Position numbers and translations under genes: made by a program. The notes under the pieces were generated by a model. That model made no database searches. It saw only the letters and a program-made list of their open reading frames with translations, and was not told the origin of the DNA. Source: Bacteroidales bacterium (GTDB taxonomy: Bacteria; Bacteroidota; Bacteroidia; Bacteroidales; GCA-2748055). Taken from it: a stretch of 41,991 nucleotides of DNA. The DNA lies in contig JAIOZM010000034.1 of assembly GCA_021740585.1 (NCBI GenBank), forward strand, positions 1-41,991. Reading direction: 5' to 3'. How positions within the stretch are numbered: position 1 is the stretch's first letter; every line of letters starts with the position of its first letter. Of the stretch, positions 34,100 through 41,991 are shown one piece after another.

Positions 34100-35578
34100 T
34101 TATTGAAACGTACCTGTTCCATTAACAAAGTCAAGAGCAACAGTTTGTCCTAATGTTGTTGTGTATCTTGCCTGATCGTTTCCTGTGCCACGATATTCAA
34201 TTTGGCCGGCAAGAACAACAAATTCGGCTTGCCACCAATCAACAGCATTTCCGTCGTCGTTGGTTAATGTAGCAGCTGCCACATGAATACGAAGTTCGGC
34301 AGCAGCAACAAATGCAGGTGAAGTAATCAGTTTTGCTGTATTGTCAACGGTAAACATAGCTGCTGCTTGTGCGGCATCCCATGTTCCAAACGCATCACCA
34401 ATACCATATACTTTAGGTGCATTTACTTCAATAGTTTCTGTAAGTAAGTTTACAACAACCATATAGTATCCGCTTGCAGCAATGTCGGGAAGGTTGCTAC
34501 CGCCTTTTGCCCAAACACCGTCTGTTGCATCACCTGTAACACCAAAGTCTCCAACCCACTCCATTCCCGGAGCAAATTTAACACCGGCATCAGCAACACC
34601 GGATTCGATCCATACAATTCTCCAGAATAAATGAGGATTTGAATGCACTGGAATCATTTGAATTCCGTTTGCAGCCCAGTCCCAGCCTCCGATTGAAGCA
34701 CCAATCATATAGAGATTTTCAGGATATTCCGGTAATGGTTCAGCTTCACCTGTTTTCAGTTGTACAACAGAAATACCAACGCCTTTTTCCCAGGTCATGG
34801 TGAATTTATAAATTGCATATTCAGCGTTTACAATATTGTCTCCACCAGGAACAAGGGCAGTAAGAGATCCACCAAGGTTTGTATTTACTTTAACACCTTT
34901 TTTTCCATCTCCAAGATCTAATTCGGTGTCAAGAATAATTTTCCAACCGTTTGAATAGCGGAATTTATACTCATTTTCAAGCATGGTAACGTTTTCAACA
35001 ACAAAATCCATTTTGTCTTTGTTGAAAGTAGCAGCCATAGCGGTATTATCGCTCCAGCCTCCCGGAGTTGCACCACCAATAAGACCCCAAACCACTTTGG
35101 CTATTGCCATTTTTCCAAGTTCGGTATCAAGCATAATGTGATACAGTCCATCCTCAGGAACAGTAAACATGGCAGTGGATTCTTCATATCCGCCTTTCCA
35201 TAGTCCTTCTTTTGGCTCTTCTACATCCAGAGCTTCGGCAGCAACCAGGGCAAAGTCAGCAGCTGGTCCATAAACCTTTTTGCTGGCACCTGCAACATGA
35301 ACAATATTAAAGCCGGCAGAATTTGCTTCCAAAGCCATATAAATTTCTACCAATGATGATCTCTCTTCTTGCAATACTTCGTTTCTTGTAGCTTTCATTT
35401 TTACATTGCTAATCAGATCTGCATCTGTAGCTCCGTCAACTTTAAGATAAAGTCCGTCCAATACAATAATCGGATCTGGATCTGGATCGTCGTCCTTATT
35501 ACAGGACACAAAAATAGTGCTGGCTACCAGAGCCATAACCATAAATTTCAATGTTGATTTTAAAAAACCGGTTTTCAT
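34100..35578 (-). CDS. SusE/SusF-like surface glycan-binding lipoprotein
   Basis: 492 residues. Lipoprotein signal MKTGFLKSTLKFMVMALVAS ending in VSC (Cys26), followed by NKDDDPDPDP, an acidic run typical of surface-exposed lipoproteins. The rest is a row of SusE/SusF-type starch-binding modules: the GLWKGGYEESTAMF region, LIGGATPGGWSDNTAM, LYMIGASIGGWDWAANGIQM with FWRIVWIESG, and VYGIGDAFGTWDAAQAAAMF. Tryptophans in these strands usually stack on glucose rings. It should hold alpha-glucan near SusCD without catalysis. It is third gene of the minus-strand locus, 43 bp after susD, and may have co-evolved with the amylase that follows. Confidence 0.88.
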   Translation of the reverse strand: MKTGFLKSTLKFMVMALVASTIFVSCNKDDDPDPDPIIVLDGLYLKVDGATDADLISNVKMKATRNEVLQEERSSLVEIYMALEANSAGFNIVHVAGASKKVYGPAADFALVAAEALDVEEPKEGLWKGGYEESTAMFTVPEDGLYHIMLDTELGKMAIAKVVWGLIGGATPGGWSDNTAMAATFNKDKMDFVVENVTMLENEYKFRYSNGWKIILDTELDLGDGKKGVKVNTNLGGSLTALVPGGDNIVNAEYAIYKFTMTWEKGVGISVVQLKTGEAEPLPEYPENLYMIGASIGGWDWAANGIQMIPVHSNPHLFWRIVWIESGVADAGVKFAPGMEWVGDFGVTGDATDGVWAKGGSNLPDIAASGYYMVVVNLLTETIEVNAPKVYGIGDAFGTWDAAQAAAMFTVDNTAKLITSPAFVAAAELRIHVAAATLTNDDGNAVDWWQAEFVVLAGQIEYRGTGNDQARYTTTLGQTVALDFVNGTGTFQ

Positions 35579-35621
35579 AATAATTTAATTTTTGTTAATA
35601 ATAGTTGTTTATTGCTTTGTT

Positions 35622-37118
35622 TTATTGTGGTTCTGCTGATAAATTTTCATTCGCATCTATAGCCCATTTGGGGATTGGGAAAATCTCCCTGGAAGGATCT
35701 GAAGCTGATTTTTCCCACCAGGCTTTTCCAAATTCGCCAAAACGGATTAAATCCTGACGGCGATGACCTTCAAGAAACATTTCGCGGCCACGTTCAGCCA
35801 GAAGATCCTCTAAAGTTGCCCCTGTCCATGGAGAAACTTCTGCCCGATCCCGAACATCGTTAATCAAATCGTCACCGGCACCGGCACCATTCAGCCTGAT
35901 TAATGCTTCTGCTTTCATAAGATTTACATCCGTAATCCTGAATATCACAAAGTCATTGCTCAGGTTTTCCTTTGCTCCCATGGCGACTTCATATTTTACC
36001 ACTCTTACACCCGACATTCTGATTTCAGCAGGAGTGTTTTCCGAGGTCATTCTTAAGGCTGGAATATAAGGAGTAAAAACGAGGTTTTGTTCTGCAACGG
36101 CATCTACAATTTCATTTCCCTCATAATCATATTGTTGACCTTCTAGAAACCAGTTTTTCTTTCTCAGATCTCCATTGGTATAACTGTTGTAATGGTCCTC
36201 TAAAACCGCAAATCCGTTCCATGGTCCAACATTCATATTATAAGTAAGATTACTTTGGTAGTGCAGGGTTCTCATATGAAAACGAAATCCGGAAAAATTA
36301 TCTTCATCATAAGGGATGGAAAAAATAATTTCAGAATTATTTTCATTATTGGTAACAAAAGGGCCTGAAGGATCGGTATCCATACTGTAAAGCCCCGTAG
36401 CAACAACGCTGTCGCAATATGCACCGGCCTTCGCCCATTGTGGGGTTCCGGTATACACTTCAGCATTCAGATATAGTTTTGCCAATAGGGTAAAAGCCAT
36501 TGATTTTGTTGCTAAATACTTCTTATTGACATTCTGTAGATAAGGAAGGTTGCTTTCCAATGAAACAACCAGACTATCCCAAATGGCCTCCCTGTGGATT
36601 TTGAATGGTTTTTCAGGAACGCCAATTGTAGTTGTCAGGTATGGCACATCACCAAAATTATCCATCAAAAGATAATAATAAAAGGCTCTCATGGTTTCCA
36701 CTTCGGCAGTCTTTATCCGAATTTCATCTGATTGTGTCAACGCTTTTAATCTGTCGGAAATTTGATTTGTTGTGGTCACAGCTTCGAATAACTTACTCCA
36801 CATATTGTTAACACTTTCCACATCATTCGTCCAGGTATGCTGGTGCATCACCCTCCATTTACCGCCATCATCCCAGTCTGCATCGCGGGTTGGGCCACAA
36901 AGCTCATCGGAAGTCATTTCCTGGGCTAAAAACCACCACCCTTCATCATCGGCCAGAGGTTTAATCTTTGCATAAGCGTCGACCGTCATGGTTGCCACTT
37001 GCAAAGAGTTCTCCGGATAAGCATCTGCAGGAATTTTGTCGTACAAATCTTCTGTCAGATCCGTACAAGAAACTCCAACTAATGCAATTATTGAAAATAT
37101 ATATAGTATTTTTTTCAT
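35622..37118 (-). CDS. susD: SusD/RagB family glycan-binding lipoprotein
   Basis: 498 residues with lipoprotein signal MKKILYIFSIIALVGVSC (Cys18) followed by TDLTEDLYDKIPADAYPEN, the standard SusD opening. Tetratricopeptide-like helices are visible (AEVETMRAFYYYLLMDNFGDVPY, KSMAFTLLAKLYLNAEVYTG), and the C-terminus has the family blocks LMKAEALIRLNG, LAERGREMFLEGHRRQDLIR and IFPIPKWAIDAN. SusD acts as the lid of the SusC channel at the cell surface. It begins 12 bp after susC and is surely co-transcribed with it. Confidence 0.95.
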   Translation of the reverse strand: MKKILYIFSIIALVGVSCTDLTEDLYDKIPADAYPENSLQVATMTVDAYAKIKPLADDEGWWFLAQEMTSDELCGPTRDADWDDGGKWRVMHQHTWTNDVESVNNMWSKLFEAVTTTNQISDRLKALTQSDEIRIKTAEVETMRAFYYYLLMDNFGDVPYLTTTIGVPEKPFKIHREAIWDSLVVSLESNLPYLQNVNKKYLATKSMAFTLLAKLYLNAEVYTGTPQWAKAGAYCDSVVATGLYSMDTDPSGPFVTNNENNSEIIFSIPYDEDNFSGFRFHMRTLHYQSNLTYNMNVGPWNGFAVLEDHYNSYTNGDLRKKNWFLEGQQYDYEGNEIVDAVAEQNLVFTPYIPALRMTSENTPAEIRMSGVRVVKYEVAMGAKENLSNDFVIFRITDVNLMKAEALIRLNGAGAGDDLINDVRDRAEVSPWTGATLEDLLAERGREMFLEGHRRQDLIRFGEFGKAWWEKSASDPSREIFPIPKWAIDANENLSAEPQ

Positions 37119-37129
37119 AGTAAATTCAT

Positions 37130-40081
37130 TTAAAATGTTGCATTAATTCCAATACTTATAGAACGTGTTTTTGGGTAAACATTGTATTGGTCTATACCAA
37201 AGCTTAGTCCGTCAATGCTGGTTTCAGGATCTAAACCTGAATATTTTGTCAGCACAAACAGATTGTTCCCTGACACAACAAATTTAAGACCTGCCAACCA
37301 GTCGATACTTTTTGTGTCAACATCATATGAAAGGCCTACATAATCAAGTCTCAGGAATGATGCGTCTTCAACATAATAATCAGATACTGCAGGAGGACTC
37401 GTTCTTCCTTTATCATACCAATCAATAGCTTCAGGTAATCTGTTCAGTGTTGGGAATTCTCCGGGGTAATCAAACATCATTGCAGTAGCGTTGAACATTT
37501 TATTACCAATCATCGACCTTAGGGTGAAATCCAAATTCACTTTATTGAAAAATCTCATGGAGTTCGACCAGCCTAATTCCACATCGGGCAGGGCCGATCC
37601 GGCTATAATACGTTTTGCATCAGCCACATTTTCAGTGTATCCTCCTTCTTTAGATTCATAAATCATGTCACCATTTATCAAGGCGACATAATGAGGGACA
37701 AAAAAAGTTCCAAGACTCTCACCTTCAATAAGTCCGGTAACCCATGCGCCTGTAAGACCTCTGCCAGAGATATATCCTTCGGGTCGATACTTATAGCCGT
37801 CGATTACTGAAGCCCTTCCACCCAAATCTGTATTAATCTGTTTGTTATGAGCCGCATTGAAATTGGTTTTCCATGTGAAATTAGTATTATCGATGGCGAA
37901 AATCTGAAGGTTTAATTCAATTCCTTTGTTTTCAATATCACCGGCATTGCCCCAGGTAAACTGTGCCACATTTGGTGGAACCGGAACCGGGAACCTGCCA
38001 AGTAAATCGGTGGTGGCTTTTTTATAAACTTCAATTGAGCCGCTGATTCGGTTTCTGAAAAGTCCAAAATCAAGCCCGAGGTTTACTTCTGATGTTTCCT
38101 CCCACTTCAGGTCATCATTATAATTATTTTCTGCTCCAATGGATATTACGGTCGATCCATCATCCGGATTGGTTGCCGTACCTGCTGGAATAAATGTGGT
38201 TTGGGAAAGATTTGGACCTAAAGACTCATTCCCGGAAACTCCATAAGAAACCCTTAATTTCAGGTTGCTTATAACATCTATATCTGCAAGAAAGTCTTCT
38301 CTGTAAAGATTCCAACCAATAGCAGCAGTAGGAAACCATCCCCATTTATTATTGGCACCGAACTTTGTTGATCCGTCTCTGCGAAGAGATGCGCTGGCAT
38401 AGTATCTTGAGTCGTAATTATACTGAGCCCGCCCAAAAAAACCTATAAGACGGGACATGTTTTTAAAGGATGATTGGGACCCATGTAAAAAAGTTACAAA
38501 GGATCCAATATTGTCGGCGCCGAGTGCGTCGGACTGCGCGTCGATAGCTTCCAGAGCAAATCCGTCCTTGTTTTCTTCCTGCCATGAATGACCGGCAACC
38601 ACATTCACATTATGAGACCCTGAAATGGTTTTGTCATAGGTCACATAAGATTCAATAAGCTTCTTAGTGGTATTGTCGTATGAACGTCGTCCTTTACCGG
38701 CAGTAGTGTTTGCCCATGATTCGCGTGGTTCAAAAAGGGTGTTTTCGTGATTGTCTTTAATGTAACCCGTATTTACCGTAGCATGAAGTCCATCGGTAAT
38801 TTCAAAATCTGCCTTGAAGTTACCATAGAATCTTTGTGCGTCTCTAACATTCTCAATTTCATTTATAGTAGCCAAAGGATTCACATAATTAAAAGCCCTT
38901 TCAATCTGATAAAACGAGCCATCTGTATTGTAAACTGGATCTGTTGGGTTTCGTGAATAAGCCTGGTAAAGAATGTCTTTTAGTCCGTATCCGCCATAAT
39001 CCTCATAATCGTTCTGCTCGAAAGTACCTGAAATACTACTGCTAAGGGTCAGTTTATCGTTCAGAGCTTTATGCTGAATGTTTATTTTCCCAATGGTTCT
39101 GTCTTTTGAAGTTCCTTTTATCACACCTTCCCATTCAGCCTGTGTTCCACTAACATAAAAGCTGGTTTTTTCGTTCCCGCCGGCATAACTCAGGTTATAA
39201 TTGGTGCTTAATCCGTTTTGGAATATTGCATCCTGCCAGTCGGTATTGGCTCCTCCATCAATTAAAGTAAGTCCGTTGTCGCTTGCAAACGTTCTTAACT
39301 CATCGGCACCAAGAAGATTCAATCGGTTAGATGCCTGATCGGAAGTTACTCTTACGTTAAATTGAAGCTGTCCCTTTTCGGAACCGCGTTTGGTATTGAT
39401 AATGATAACACCATTAGAACCCTGAGATCCGTAGATTGCTGTAGATGCTGCATCTTTCAGAATATCAATGGTTTCAATGTCTTCCGGGGCAACGGTTGTA
39501 GGATCCACACCCGGTATTCCATCGACCACATACAATGGTTGGGTATTTGAATCGTAACCAGCTGCGCCTCTGATTTTAACTACAAATCCGGAGTTTGGGT
39601 CGCCGCCTTTTTTGGTGATCATTACACCGGCGCTTTTTCCCTGAATGGATTGTAAGGGATCGGTAAGCGCTCCGCCTATTAGTTCTTCTGCTTTAATCTG
39701 AGCAACAGCTCCGGTTTTGTCCTCTTTCTTTTGAACTCCGTATCCGATAACGATCAGCTCATCTAATTGGGTAAAAGACTCTGAAAGTTGTGCATCGATT
39801 TCGGTTTGATCCTCAATCAAAATCTCCATTGGAGAGTATCCAATAAAAGAAAACACCAGGGTTTGACCGGTGGTAGCGTTTATTGAATAATTGCCATCAT
39901 ACATGGTAACTGTTCCTGTTGTGGTGCCTTTAACAATTATGGTCACACCCGGAAGTGGATCACCACTTACAGCATCACTTACATTACCTGTAATCGTTCT
40001 TGCCTGTCCAAATACAAGGACAGGAAAAAGCGTTGTGATAATCAGAAACAATTTCCACAAAGAATTATTGCTTTGCTTCAT
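37130..40081 (-). CDS. susC: SusC/RagA family TonB-linked outer-membrane transporter
   Basis: 983 residues. The signal peptide ends FGQA (about 26). A carboxypeptidase-regulatory-like domain follows (RTITGNVSDAVSGDPLPGV, IVKGTTTGTVTMYDGNYSI), then the SusC box DELIVIGYGVQKKEDKTGAV, the plug (SIQGKSAGVMITKKGGDPNS, YVVDGIPGVDP, GVIIINTKRG) and a 22-strand barrel ending TRSISIGINATF with a C-terminal Phe. It takes up glucan oligosaccharides using TonB energy. It is the first gene of the locus; the 810 bp upstream hold the promoter, repeats and the divergent LacI-type regulator. I see no N-terminal DUF4974 extension for sigma signalling. Confidence 0.95.
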   Translation of the reverse strand: MKQSNNSLWKLFLIITTLFPVLVFGQARTITGNVSDAVSGDPLPGVTIIVKGTTTGTVTMYDGNYSINATTGQTLVFSFIGYSPMEILIEDQTEIDAQLSESFTQLDELIVIGYGVQKKEDKTGAVAQIKAEELIGGALTDPLQSIQGKSAGVMITKKGGDPNSGFVVKIRGAAGYDSNTQPLYVVDGIPGVDPTTVAPEDIETIDILKDAASTAIYGSQGSNGVIIINTKRGSEKGQLQFNVRVTSDQASNRLNLLGADELRTFASDNGLTLIDGGANTDWQDAIFQNGLSTNYNLSYAGGNEKTSFYVSGTQAEWEGVIKGTSKDRTIGKINIQHKALNDKLTLSSSISGTFEQNDYEDYGGYGLKDILYQAYSRNPTDPVYNTDGSFYQIERAFNYVNPLATINEIENVRDAQRFYGNFKADFEITDGLHATVNTGYIKDNHENTLFEPRESWANTTAGKGRRSYDNTTKKLIESYVTYDKTISGSHNVNVVAGHSWQEENKDGFALEAIDAQSDALGADNIGSFVTFLHGSQSSFKNMSRLIGFFGRAQYNYDSRYYASASLRRDGSTKFGANNKWGWFPTAAIGWNLYREDFLADIDVISNLKLRVSYGVSGNESLGPNLSQTTFIPAGTATNPDDGSTVISIGAENNYNDDLKWEETSEVNLGLDFGLFRNRISGSIEVYKKATTDLLGRFPVPVPPNVAQFTWGNAGDIENKGIELNLQIFAIDNTNFTWKTNFNAAHNKQINTDLGGRASVIDGYKYRPEGYISGRGLTGAWVTGLIEGESLGTFFVPHYVALINGDMIYESKEGGYTENVADAKRIIAGSALPDVELGWSNSMRFFNKVNLDFTLRSMIGNKMFNATAMMFDYPGEFPTLNRLPEAIDWYDKGRTSPPAVSDYYVEDASFLRLDYVGLSYDVDTKSIDWLAGLKFVVSGNNLFVLTKYSGLDPETSIDGLSFGIDQYNVYPKTRSISIGINATF

Positions 40082-40235
40082 TTCTTCAGTTTGTTATTAA
40101 TTAGTAGTTTAAGTTGGTTTGATCTCTTTGTTCATTTTCCCGATAAATTCAGAGATTTTTTAGTTAATCAATGGCAAGTTAGATTAAAAAATAACCGCCC
40201 CGTACATTTAAACTGGATAAAGATGTTGTTTTTAG

Positions 40236-40255
40236 CGCAAACGTCTCCGCAAACG
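40236..40255. promoter_or_regulatory. Candidate LacI-type operator upstream of susC
   Basis: CGCAAACG occurs twice 12 bp apart (40236, 40248), about 155 bp upstream of the susC start and within the shared divergent region. GCAAACG resembles half-sites of LacI-family operators. There is no full palindrome, so this is tentative. Confidence 0.25.
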
Positions 40256-40289
40256 ATTGAAATGTCTGTTTTTGAACATATGGGGGGGG

Positions 40290-40430
40290 TGCACTTCGAC
40301 AGGCTCAGCGTAAAATGTGGTGATGTGGCGGTTCCTGAGCTTGCCGAAGGATGGTTCCTGAACCTGAGGTTCCTGAGCTTGCCGAAGGATGGTGTGGTGG
40401 TTCCTGAGCCTGCCGAAGGATGGTGTGGTG
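40290..40430. repeat. TGAGCTTGCCGAAGG direct repeats
   Basis: CTTCGACAGGCTCAGCG at the left in one orientation, then three direct copies of GGTTCCTGAGCTTGCCGAAG (at 40330, 40368 and 40399) with a GATGGTGTGGTG spacer. The same repeat family occurs at 29400-29462 and 30980-31024. Confidence 0.8.
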
Positions 40431-40446
40431 ATTTTGTTGGGGCTCC

Positions 40447-40480
40447 GGCCTGCATCGCCTACGCTTAGGCGATGCAGGCC
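40447..40480. repeat. 15-bp hairpin in the susC upstream region
   Basis: GGCCTGCATCGCCTA and TAGGCGATGCAGGCC pair perfectly around CGCT. There is no T-run. It may be a short palindromic dispersed repeat or a structure in the long susC leader. Confidence 0.7.
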
Positions 40481-40593
40481 TAGGAATTGCATTTCCGGGA
40501 TTACTAAATCTATGATTGAAATATTACGTGGTGGGATGTTGCTTCGGTCGCCTCCGTGCCTCAGAAGGATCGAAACTTTCCTGTTGGAGGTAA

Positions 40594-40749
40594 AGATTGC
40601 TTCGGTCGCCTCCGTGCCTCAGGCTCCCTCGCAATGACGCGGCTTTGCGATTAGGGGGGGGTAAAAAAGTGGGCGGCAGAGCCGCCTACTTTTTTACCCC
40701 TATACGCACACGAGACCGTTATTGCCGACGCAGGAGGTGAAGCAATTTC
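40594..40749. repeat. Palindromic element of about 160 bp, copy 3
   Basis: Left arm AGATTGCTTCGGTCGCCTCC ... CTCGCAATGACGCGGC is the exact inverse of the right arm of copies 1 and 2. The central GGGGTAAAAAAGTGGGCGGC stem has 20-bp arms with one G-U pair. Just left of it (about 40535-40590) is one more arm and an inverted copy of the short CAACAGGAAA spacer from the array near 20 kb. Confidence 0.88.
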
Positions 40750-40903
40750 TTCATCATTAAACGTCTTTGGAGGCTGAGGCAATCTTTAAAGCTTTTATGA
40801 ATTTTACCAGACAGCAATGTTTTATAATTTCTTATAATCACATTCACAAAATTATTAATCAATATTCCTGTATTTTTTTTACATTTATACATTGTTTCAA
40901 GCT

Positions 40904-41926
40904 ATGAAAGCACATAACGTAACCATAAAAGATATAGCCCGTGAACTGGGTGTTTCGCCTTCTACGGTTTCCCGTGCCATTAAGGATCACCCCGATATAT
41001 CTACGGAAACCAAAAAACAGGTTAAGGAGCTCGTGGAAAAATTGAAATACAAGCCCAATGCCGTTGCCTTAAGTTTGAGAAGCCGTAAAACCAATATGAT
41101 AGGTGTTATTGTTCCGCAAATTGTGCATCATTTTTTTTCGAGCGTTATCTCCGGTATTGAAGAAACCGCAATGGCCGGGGGCTATAATGTTATGATTTTT
41201 CAGTCGAACGAGTCCTATGATAGAGAGGTGTTGAATGTTCAGGGTTTAATTAACTCACGTGTTGATGGCGCTCTGGTTTCCATTTCTAAAGAAAGTAAGA
41301 AGTTTGGCCATTTCAGGGAATTAATTGAAAACGAAACTCCTCTGGTATTTTTTGACCGCGCACCGGAAGAAATTGAAGCCGATAAGGTGGTGGTGGATGA
41401 TTTTGCCGGAGCCTTCGACGCCACAGAATACCTTATTAAAACGGGGTGCAGGCGTATCGCTCACTTTGCCGCTCCACAGCATTTGCAAATCGGTTACAAA
41501 CGACAAAGAGGCTATATTTCAGCCTTGGAAAAAAATGGAATAGTAGTTGACGATGACCTTATTGTTAAATGCGATACTCTTGATGAAGCCCTCGTTATAA
41601 CGCCAAAAATAATGTCCTTACCCAATCCTCCCGAAGCCATTTTTACCGTAAATGATCTTACGGCTGCCGGTGTTCTCAAAGCCCTTAAGAAGCTTGGGCT
41701 TAAAGTCCCGGAAGATGTTTCAGTTATTGGCTTTACCGACGGATTGGTTTCAACAGTTACCGATCCGGCCCTCAGTACAATTAGTCAACATGGCTTTGAC
41801 CTGGGGAAAACTGCTGCGGGAATCCTGCTGAAAAGAATTTCTTCGGGTATTGAAATAACAGACCCGGTTACCGAGGTGCTGAAAACGAATTTGGTTATTA
41901 GAGAGAGTACGCGATTAATTTTATAG
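40904..41926 (+). CDS. LacI family transcriptional regulator
   Basis: 340 residues from ATG 40904; a TTG four codons upstream would not improve the N-terminus. Helix-turn-helix VTIKDIARELGVSPSTVSRA, then the hinge YKPNAVALSLRSRKTNMIGV, and a periplasmic-binding-type effector domain (FSSVISGIEETAMAGGYNVM, VDGALVSISKES, AIFTVNDLTAAGVLKALKKLG, VPEDVSVIGFTD, LSTISQHGFDLGKTAAGILL). Such regulators sense a sugar in the cytoplasm. It is divergent from susC, so it is the likely regulator of the sus locus, in place of the membrane-spanning SusR of Bacteroides thetaiotaomicron. The gene ends 15 bp before further repeats. Confidence 0.93.
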   Translation: MKAHNVTIKDIARELGVSPSTVSRAIKDHPDISTETKKQVKELVEKLKYKPNAVALSLRSRKTNMIGVIVPQIVHHFFSSVISGIEETAMAGGYNVMIFQSNESYDREVLNVQGLINSRVDGALVSISKESKKFGHFRELIENETPLVFFDRAPEEIEADKVVVDDFAGAFDATEYLIKTGCRRIAHFAAPQHLQIGYKRQRGYISALEKNGIVVDDDLIVKCDTLDEALVITPKIMSLPNPPEAIFTVNDLTAAGVLKALKKLGLKVPEDVSVIGFTDGLVSTVTDPALSTISQHGFDLGKTAAGILLKRISSGIEITDPVTEVLKTNLVIRESTRLIL

Positions 41927-41939
41927 GGACGGTTTTTTG

Positions 41940-41991
41940 TGGCCGGTTTTTGTAGGGCCGGTTTTTTGTAGGGCCGTTGCATGCAACGGCC
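41940..41991. repeat. GGCCGGTTTTTTGTAG repeats and terminal palindrome
   Basis: Three short direct units (TGGCCGGTTTTTGTAGG type), then GGCCGTTGCATGCAACGGCC (41972-41991), a perfect 20-bp palindrome cut by the window end. Probably the start of another dispersed repeat. Confidence 0.7.

Noticed and set aside
1-41991. tRNA or rRNA genes
   Set aside because: No cloverleaf with a GGTTCRANTCC-type T arm and no rRNA signature was found by eye; a covariance search would be decisive.

Overview
The window looks like a free-living member of the Bacteroidota. The grounds are a SusC/SusD-type glycan uptake locus, a PorP/SprF-type outer-membrane protein, secreted proteins with type IX secretion (T9SS) C-terminal domains, GEVED domains, AT-rich intergenic DNA and TAnnTTTG-like promoter elements. 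I see no rRNA or tRNA gene.

Layout. 1-130: the 5' end of a group II intron (minus strand), joined directly to an intrinsic terminator. 131-9 kb: a T9SS beta-helix protein divergent from an MBOAT O-acyltransferase plus SGNH-like pair, a decayed insertion sequence, a lipoprotein and an SGNH-like lipoprotein. 9-19.4 kb: three large secreted multidomain proteins and a four-helix-bundle (23S IVS-type) gene, in a dense field of GGATTGC/GAAATCC repeats that touch start and stop codons. 19.4-21.1 kb: a second repeat family (GAGATTGCTTCG arms, about 160-bp palindromes) around a small GIY-YIG nuclease. 21.1-23.7 kb: a PorP/SprF-like protein and a PD40-SPOR protein in one operon. 24.2-29.2 kb: exopolysaccharide genes (polyprenyl sugar-phosphate transferase, gmd, fcl), with a palindromic miniature element before gmd and a GxxExxY cassette with CACGGAG arms between gmd and fcl. 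29.2-31.3 kb: an AAA/DUF4143 ATPase in further repeats. 31.3-40.1 kb: a minus-strand alpha-glucan utilisation locus, susC-susD-susE/F-GH13. 40.1-42 kb: more repeats and a divergent LacI-type regulator.

How the genes work together. The sus locus should bind and import starch-like glucan, with a surface GH13 amylase exported by T9SS and LacI control. The GT/gmd/fcl set makes GDP-fucose and starts a capsule or exopolysaccharide repeat unit. The MBOAT/SGNH pair would O-acylate a polysaccharide.

The most unusual feature is architectural. Three unrelated small proteins (four-helix bundle, GIY-YIG, GxxExxY) each sit between inverted arms of their own private repeat family. In the best case the arm contains the stop codon and ends 2 nt before the start codon. 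This suggests small mobile cassettes that spread arm-only derivatives. That reading is inference. The repeats and inverted arms are read directly from the sequence. All alignments were made by eye.
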